A stretch of 64,000 bases of DNA. Source: Thiothrix nivea DSM 5205 (GTDB lineage Bacteria; Pseudomonadota; Gammaproteobacteria; Thiotrichales; Thiotrichaceae). The notes beneath the pieces were generated by a model, which was not told where the DNA came from, searched no databases, and worked only from the letters and a program-made list of their open reading frames with translations. Within the stretch, counting starts at the first letter, position 1. Each line of letters begins with the position of its first letter. A program made the position numbers and the translations under genes. Positions 59,635-64,000 of the stretch are shown one piece after another. The stretch spans positions 3,190,001-3,254,000 of the forward strand of contig NZ_JH651384.1 of NCBI RefSeq assembly GCF_000260135.1, read 5' to 3'.

Positions 59635-60864
59635 TTATTTTTGCAACATATCTCCAATGACCTGACGCAGTGGACGGCTGCCCACACTGGCATCAGGTTG
59701 CAGAGCGGCATCCAGCGCTAGCTCCCAGATCATGATTCCCCCCAAACCTTGCTGGCGGGCGAAGCTGATTTTGGCCTTGATTGCACGTGCATCATTGAAA
59801 TTACAGAACATGTCATCCGCAGAGTTGGCAGCATCCACGCCAAACCAGGCCATTTGCGCGGTTTCATCCCACTGGTAGTGTGCGGGTATGCGGTTTTGCA
59901 TATGCATTTCTGCATAGCTGCGCTTGAAATAGGTTGGCGCTACCCGCCAAGGGGTGCGTGGCTGCGTGATGCCTTCGCCGGGGGTAGTTTCACCACCCTG
60001 CCAGCAGGCAACGTCGAAACTGATGCCCAACCCCAGCTTATGGCGTGGGACGCCAGTCTCCACGAATGCATTGACCCAGTTTTCGATGGAAGGGACTTGG
60101 TGGCTGAAGCCGGGGAACACCAGCCCGCCATTTTGCAAAGGGCTGTCAAACCAGGGAATCCAGCCCTCATGGGGTTGGGCCATGTCGTAGGCCATCAGGT
60201 TGATCTGGTCAAATTTGTTAGCCAGCTGCGCTATGATGTGGCGGTCGCGCAGGGTTGTGGCGGCGGTTAGTAAGGGTGGGCGACCCAATAGTGGGCTGAT
60301 GCGGGTTTGCAAGGCAGCATGCAGTTCGTGGATGAATGCCCTGAAGTCGGGGTTGTCACGGTTTTCATCCAGCGTGACCGGCTCCATGTCAATGTCCACG
60401 CCGTCGTAGCCATCCTCATCCAGCATTTGCAGGATATTGCGGATAAGCGCTTGGCGCGTGCCAGCCTGGATGGCGGGGCTGAACAGGTCGTGGTGTGCTG
60501 CGATGACCAGTAGGATGGGGCGTTGGTTGGTGTGTGCGGTTTGCACAGCCTGATGGCGGCTTTCCGGCAGGTAATTGTTGGTGGTGGTGTCGAGCGTCCC
60601 GTCAGGGTGGGGTATGGCCGAGGCATGGGCAATATGGGTCAGCATGGCGTAGTCTTCTGCACCGAGGAAAGGTATCTCGCGCCCGTTATGGCGGTAGGCG
60701 GGCAGGTAACCTGTGACCCATTGGGTTTGTTGGTTCGTGTGCAGTGGTTTGGGTGTTATACGGTGATTGGAATAAAACCAAAGTGCGATGAATGTTAGCG
60801 TCACAGTGATGACGGTGCTGGCGACTAACAGCTTGCGTGTGTGGTGGTGGGTGGGGTTATGCAT
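59635..60864 (-). CDS. Glycoside hydrolase 18-like protein
   Basis: 409 residues from ATG 60864. N-terminal signal anchor (KLLVASTVITVTLTFIALWF), then a GH18 barrel: WVTGYLPAYRHNGREIPF, the catalytic DEDGYDGVDIDMEP (DxxDxDxE with acid Glu), INLMAYDMAQPHEG and the closing GGIMIWELALDAA. Secreted or membrane-tethered; GH18 enzymes cleave chitin or related beta-1,4-GlcNAc polymers. Chitin or peptidoglycan-like glycans are possible substrates. Confidence 0.85.
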   Translation of the reverse strand: MHNPTHHHTRKLLVASTVITVTLTFIALWFYSNHRITPKPLHTNQQTQWVTGYLPAYRHNGREIPFLGAEDYAMLTHIAHASAIPHPDGTLDTTTNNYLPESRHQAVQTAHTNQRPILLVIAAHHDLFSPAIQAGTRQALIRNILQMLDEDGYDGVDIDMEPVTLDENRDNPDFRAFIHELHAALQTRISPLLGRPPLLTAATTLRDRHIIAQLANKFDQINLMAYDMAQPHEGWIPWFDSPLQNGGLVFPGFSHQVPSIENWVNAFVETGVPRHKLGLGISFDVACWQGGETTPGEGITQPRTPWRVAPTYFKRSYAEMHMQNRIPAHYQWDETAQMAWFGVDAANSADDMFCNFNDARAIKAKISFARQQGLGGIMIWELALDAALQPDASVGSRPLRQVIGDMLQK

Positions 60865-60886
60865 GGCAAGTGATTTTGCCAAAAAG

Positions 60887-60912
60887 AAAACGCCCCGGTA
60901 AGGGGGCATTTT
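60887..60912 (-). terminator. Terminator of glnA
   Basis: On the minus strand AAAATGCCCC pairs with GGGGCGTTTT, with one G-U pair and a U-rich 3' side. It lies 24 bp after the glnA stop. Confidence 0.8.
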
Positions 60913-60935
60913 CCGTCAGCATGGCAATCCGCAGA

Positions 60936-62345
60936 TTAGCAGCTGTAGTACATGTCAAACTCAACCGGGTGAGTGGTCATGCGGATGCGGGTCACTTCTT
61001 CCATCTTCAGGGCAATATAAGCGTCAATCATGTCGTTGGTGAAGACACCGCCCGCCGTCAGGAAGTCGCGGTCTTTGTCCAGCTCTTCCAGCGCCATGTC
61101 CAGAGAGTGGCAAACTTTTGGGATCAGCTTGTCTTCTTCGGGTGGCAGGTCGTACAGGTCTTTGTCCATGGATTCGCCTGGGTGGATTTTGTTCTGGATG
61201 CCATCCAGACCTGCCATCAACATGGCGGCGAATGCCAGGTATGGGTTGGCAGTCGGATCAGGGAAGCGCACTTCGATACGGCGGCCTTTCGGGCTGCTAA
61301 CGAACGGGATGCGGATGGAAGCGGAACGGTTACGCGCAGAGTATGCCAGCATGACCGGTGCTTCGAAGCCAGGCACCAGACGCTTGTAAGAGTTGGTGGA
61401 GGCATTGCAGAAAGCGTTCAGGGCTTTGGCGTGCTTGATGATACCGCCGATGTAGTACAGTGCCATTTCAGACAGGCCAGCGTAGCCGTCGCCCGCGAAC
61501 ATGTTTTCACCGCCTTTGGCGATGGACTGGTGGACGTGCATACCGGAGCCGTTGTCACCTACGATAGGCTTGGGCATGAAGGTAACGGTCTTGCCGTACT
61601 GGTGGGCAACGTTGTGGGTAACATACTTTTGCTTTTGTACCCAGTCAGCGCGCTCAACCAGTGTGGAGAAGCGGGTGCCGATTTCGCACTGGCCAGCAGT
61701 GGCCACTTCGTGGTGATGTACTTCGACCGGAACACCCATTTCTTCCATGATGTTACACATGGTGGAACGGATGTCGTGCAGGGAGTCAACCGGTGGTACA
61801 GGGAAATAGCCACCCTTGACGCCAGGGCGGTGACCCATGTTGCCATCAGGGTAGACTTTTTCGGTATTCCAGCCAGCTTCTTCAGAGTCGATCTTGACGA
61901 ATGTGCCGCTCATGTTGGTGCCCCAACGCACATCGTCAAAGATGAAGAATTCAGGTTCTGGGCCGAAGAAGGCAACATCACCGATGCCGGTGGATTTCAG
62001 GTATTCTTCTGCGCGGCGGGCGATGGAGCGCGGGTCACGCTCGTAGCCTTCCATGGTGGCAGGCTCGATAATGTCGCAGGTGATGTTCATGGTCACATCC
62101 TGGAAGAATGGATCCATGGTGGCGGTGTTTGCATCCGGCATCAGGATCATGTCGGATTCGTTGATGCCTTTCCAGCCGGCGATGGAGGAGCCGTCAAACA
62201 TTTTACCTTCAGTGAAAATGTCTTCGCCGAATTCGCTGACAGGAACGGTTACGTGCTGTTCCTTGCCCTTGGTGTCAGTGAAACGGAAGTCGACGTATTT
62301 TACGTCATTGTCTTTGATCATATTGAAAACGTCTTGTGCAGACAT
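60936..62345 (-). CDS. glnA: Glutamine synthetase, type I
   Basis: 469 residues, the GSI-beta length. N-terminus [22 protein letters not shown]; active-site motifs [28 protein letters not shown], the ATP-binding [14 protein letters not shown], and the adenylylation loop NLYDLP-like segment [11 protein letters not shown] with its Tyr. It makes glutamine from glutamate, ammonia and ATP in the cytoplasm. Lies 3 kb from ntrBC, its expected activator; a sigma-54 promoter could not be identified with confidence in the 127 bp upstream. Confidence 0.97.
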   Translation of the reverse strand: MSAQDVFNMIKDNDVKYVDFRFTDTKGKEQHVTVPVSEFGEDIFTEGKMFDGSSIAGWKGINESDMILMPDANTATMDPFFQDVTMNITCDIIEPATMEGYERDPRSIARRAEEYLKSTGIGDVAFFGPEPEFFIFDDVRWGTNMSGTFVKIDSEEAGWNTEKVYPDGNMGHRPGVKGGYFPVPPVDSLHDIRSTMCNIMEEMGVPVEVHHHEVATAGQCEIGTRFSTLVERADWVQKQKYVTHNVAHQYGKTVTFMPKPIVGDNGSGMHVHQSIAKGGENMFAGDGYAGLSEMALYYIGGIIKHAKALNAFCNASTNSYKRLVPGFEAPVMLAYSARNRSASIRIPFVSSPKGRRIEVRFPDPTANPYLAFAAMLMAGLDGIQNKIHPGESMDKDLYDLPPEEDKLIPKVCHSLDMALEELDKDRDFLTAGGVFTNDMIDAYIALKMEEVTRIRMTTHPVEFDMYYSC

Positions 62346-62435
62346 TGCTGGCCTCCAAATGAGTGTAAGAACTAAAAATAGGCTTAGGGTCGATGCAGCA
62401 TGTTACGCAGAGTCGCAGAATCTGTAAATGGCCAA

Positions 62436-62463
62436 GCAGGGGCGAACTAGTGTTCACCCCTGC
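62436..62463 (-). terminator. Hairpin after type III glutamine synthetase gene
   Basis: GCAGGGGCGAAC pairs with GTTCACCCCTGC with one C/A mismatch, ten bases after the stop codon. There is no strong T-run. Confidence 0.55.
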
Positions 62464-62472
62464 CAGTAGGCT

Positions 62473-64000
62473 TTATTTGATGAATAGCATTTCGCTGTAT
62501 TTGGGCAGAGGCCACATCTCATCAGCAACCAGGGTTTCGAGTGTGTCAGCGTGTGCCCGTACTTCGTTCATTAAGCCGCGCACGGTGTCTGCCAAGAACG
62601 CCATGTGCTCTTGTACGTTAGCAAAATCATGTTTGGCGCGGGCTTCACCCAGTTTGCCAACTGCGGCCATCATCGCATTGGCTTCTGTTGCCACCGATTG
62701 CGCCACGCTGTTATCCAGGGAGATGCCCAGATCCTGCAAGTTGCCGGTGGTTGCGGACAGTTCGGAGAGGTAAGTCACCGCTGCCGGGTAGATCATGGTA
62801 GTTGCCATGTTGACGACCAGCTTGGCTTCTACGTCAATGCTGTTGATGTATTGTTCCGCATAGACTTCAAAGCGGCTGTGCAGCTCGACCGGCGTCAGGA
62901 CGCCAGTGCGCTCGAACAGGCCGGCAATTTCCGGGCTTAACAGTTCAGGCAATGCGTCGGCAGAGGTTGGCAGGTTTTTCAGGCCGCGCTCTTCGACAGC
63001 GGCTTTGTGCCATTCTGGCGAATAACCGTTGCCGCCGAAGACAACATTGCCGTGCTGTTCCATCACCACTTTCAAGACTGCCAGGGTGGCGGTAGCAACG
63101 TCTTTGCCGCTCTTGAGTTCAGCTTCCAGCTTGTCGGCAATCCAGTCCAGGGAATCTGCCAGCATGGTGTTCATGGCGATCAGCGGGCCGGATACGGATT
63201 GTGAAGAGCCAACGGCGCGGAACTCGAAGCGGTTGCCGGTGAATGCGAACGGGGAAGTGCGGTTACGGTCGCCGGGGTCGCGCTCAAAGTGCAGGATTTG
63301 GGATAACCCCAGATCCATCTTGCCACCTTTTTCAGTCTTGAGGATTTTGCCTGCCTTGATGTCATTGAAGACTTTTTCGAGCTGGTCGCCGAGGTAAACC
63401 GACAGGATCGCTGGAGGTGCTTCATTCGCCCCCAGGCGGTGGTCGTTAGAGGCGGACGCGATAACGGCACGCAGCAGTGGGCCAAATTGGTGCACGCCAC
63501 GGATAACCGCACCGCAGAATGCCAGGAAGTGCAGGTTTTCTTCCGGCGTATGGCCGGGGTCAAGCAGATTGCCCTGGGTGCTGTTGCCGACAGACCAATT
63601 GACGTGTTTGCCGGAACCGTTGACGCCCGCGAACGGCTTTTCATGCAACATGCACAGGAAACCGTGGGCTTTGGCGGTCATTTTCATCACGGTCATCAGC
63701 AATTGCTGGTGATCGGCGGCGACGTTGGCGGATTCAAAGTAAGGGGCAACTTCAAACTGGCCAGGCGCCACTTCGTTGTGGTGCGTTTTGGCCGGAATGC
63801 CGAGGCGGTAGAGCTTGTCTTCGAGGTCTTGCATGAAAACTTGCACGCGCTCGGGGATTGCGCCGAAGTAATGGTCGTCGAATTGCTGGCCTTTGGCAGG
63901 TGGCGCGCCAAACAGGGTGCGGCCAGCCAGCAGGATGTCGGGGCGGGCGGTGGCGAAGGTTTCGTCGATCAGGAAGTATTCCTGTTCCGCGCCGCAGCTG
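62473..64000 (-). CDS. glnN: Glutamine synthetase, type III (partial)
   Basis: The last 509 codons of a GSIII enzyme; the 5' end lies outside the window. Motifs: [10 protein letters not shown] near the edge, [54 protein letters not shown] and the long C-terminal helical domain typical of GSIII ([21 protein letters not shown]). GSIII is a large hexamer of about 720-730 residues found in Bacteroides, cyanobacteria and some proteobacteria. Having it next to GSI suggests a backup or differently regulated ammonia-assimilation route. Confidence 0.93.
   Translation of the reverse strand, partial: SCGAEQEYFLIDETFATARPDILLAGRTLFGAPPAKGQQFDDHYFGAIPERVQVFMQDLEDKLYRLGIPAKTHHNEVAPGQFEVAPYFESANVAADHQQLLMTVMKMTAKAHGFLCMLHEKPFAGVNGSGKHVNWSVGNSTQGNLLDPGHTPEENLHFLAFCGAVIRGVHQFGPLLRAVIASASNDHRLGANEAPPAILSVYLGDQLEKVFNDIKAGKILKTEKGGKMDLGLSQILHFERDPGDRNRTSPFAFTGNRFEFRAVGSSQSVSGPLIAMNTMLADSLDWIADKLEAELKSGKDVATATLAVLKVVMEQHGNVVFGGNGYSPEWHKAAVEERGLKNLPTSADALPELLSPEIAGLFERTGVLTPVELHSRFEVYAEQYINSIDVEAKLVVNMATTMIYPAAVTYLSELSATTGNLQDLGISLDNSVAQSVATEANAMMAAVGKLGEARAKHDFANVQEHMAFLADTVRGLMNEVRAHADTLETLVADEMWPLPKYSEMLFIK

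Noticed and set aside
60837-62375. Plus-strand open frame of 512 codons
   Set aside because: Antisense to glnA, a certain gene.
62346-62472. Sigma-54 promoter for glnA
   Set aside because: I found no convincing GG-N10-GC element on the minus strand in this interval.

Overview
The window is chromosomal DNA from a Gram-negative bacterium, most likely a gammaproteobacterium. The evidence is a type II secretion gene pair, FeoA/B/C in enterobacterial style, a mutY-yggX pair, an NtrBC pair with glutamine synthetases, P2-family phage genes and many lipoproteins with an LSAC-like lipobox. The mix (DUF1566/Lcl_C lipoproteins, many insertion sequences, dispersed palindromes) would suit a filamentous sulfur bacterium of the Thiothrix type. 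That genus guess is inference; no rRNA is present to settle it.

Region 1 (1-12.8 kb) holds the end of a type II secretion operon (gspI, gspJ). It is followed by a long same-strand run: RND membrane-fusion protein, RND pump with an unusual 185-residue basic tail, an exported Pro/Ala-rich protein, a small ParA-like ATPase, a membrane-anchored TPR-like protein, a membrane coiled-coil protein, a dynamin-like GTPase with two membrane segments, and an ApbE-type flavinyl transferase lipoprotein. This set is the best candidate for an undescribed envelope or membrane-organising system. Region 2 (12.9-29 kb) has lipoproteins, two repeat-bearing DUF1566 lipoproteins with similar upstream DNA, a Fur-box-controlled feoABC operon, a 23S rRNA pseudouridine synthase, a pair of tiny secreted proteins, a TIR/nucleotidyltransferase locus with a duplicated and broken TIR gene, an ABC-F ATPase, a 5'-3' exonuclease, a DUF1131-like lipoprotein, and mutY-yggX ending at tRNA-Gly(CCC).

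Region 3 (about 29.05-50.33 kb) is an integrative element next to tRNA-Gly. It carries a P4-type integrase, a ProQ/FinO-domain protein, an orphan HigA-like antitoxin, P2-type major capsid (N), small terminase (M, fused to a helix-turn-helix) and capsid scaffold/protease (O), a low-GC cargo gene, a highly structured leader, and an overlapping-gene replication operon ending in a P2 GpA-like HUH nuclease. No portal, terminase ATPase, tail or lysis module is recognisable, so it looks like a capsid-encoding satellite or a reduced prophage. One of its genes is split by a 7.8-kb IS66-bounded composite transposon flanked by an exact 8-bp target duplication, and a further IS630 element is nested inside. 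All differences I found between the two IS66 copies are homopolymer-length changes, so their frameshifts may be sequencing error.

Region 4 (50.3-64 kb) returns to the chromosome: a HAD phosphatase plus zinc-ribbon/kinase-fold pair, a sodium:solute symporter operon whose large subunit is split by an ISAzo13-type element at a TA, ntrB-ntrC, a sulfatase-fold membrane enzyme, a GH18-like protein, glnA (GSI), and the 3' part of a type III glutamine synthetase running off the window. NtrBC and two glutamine synthetases within 10 kb make this a nitrogen-assimilation region.
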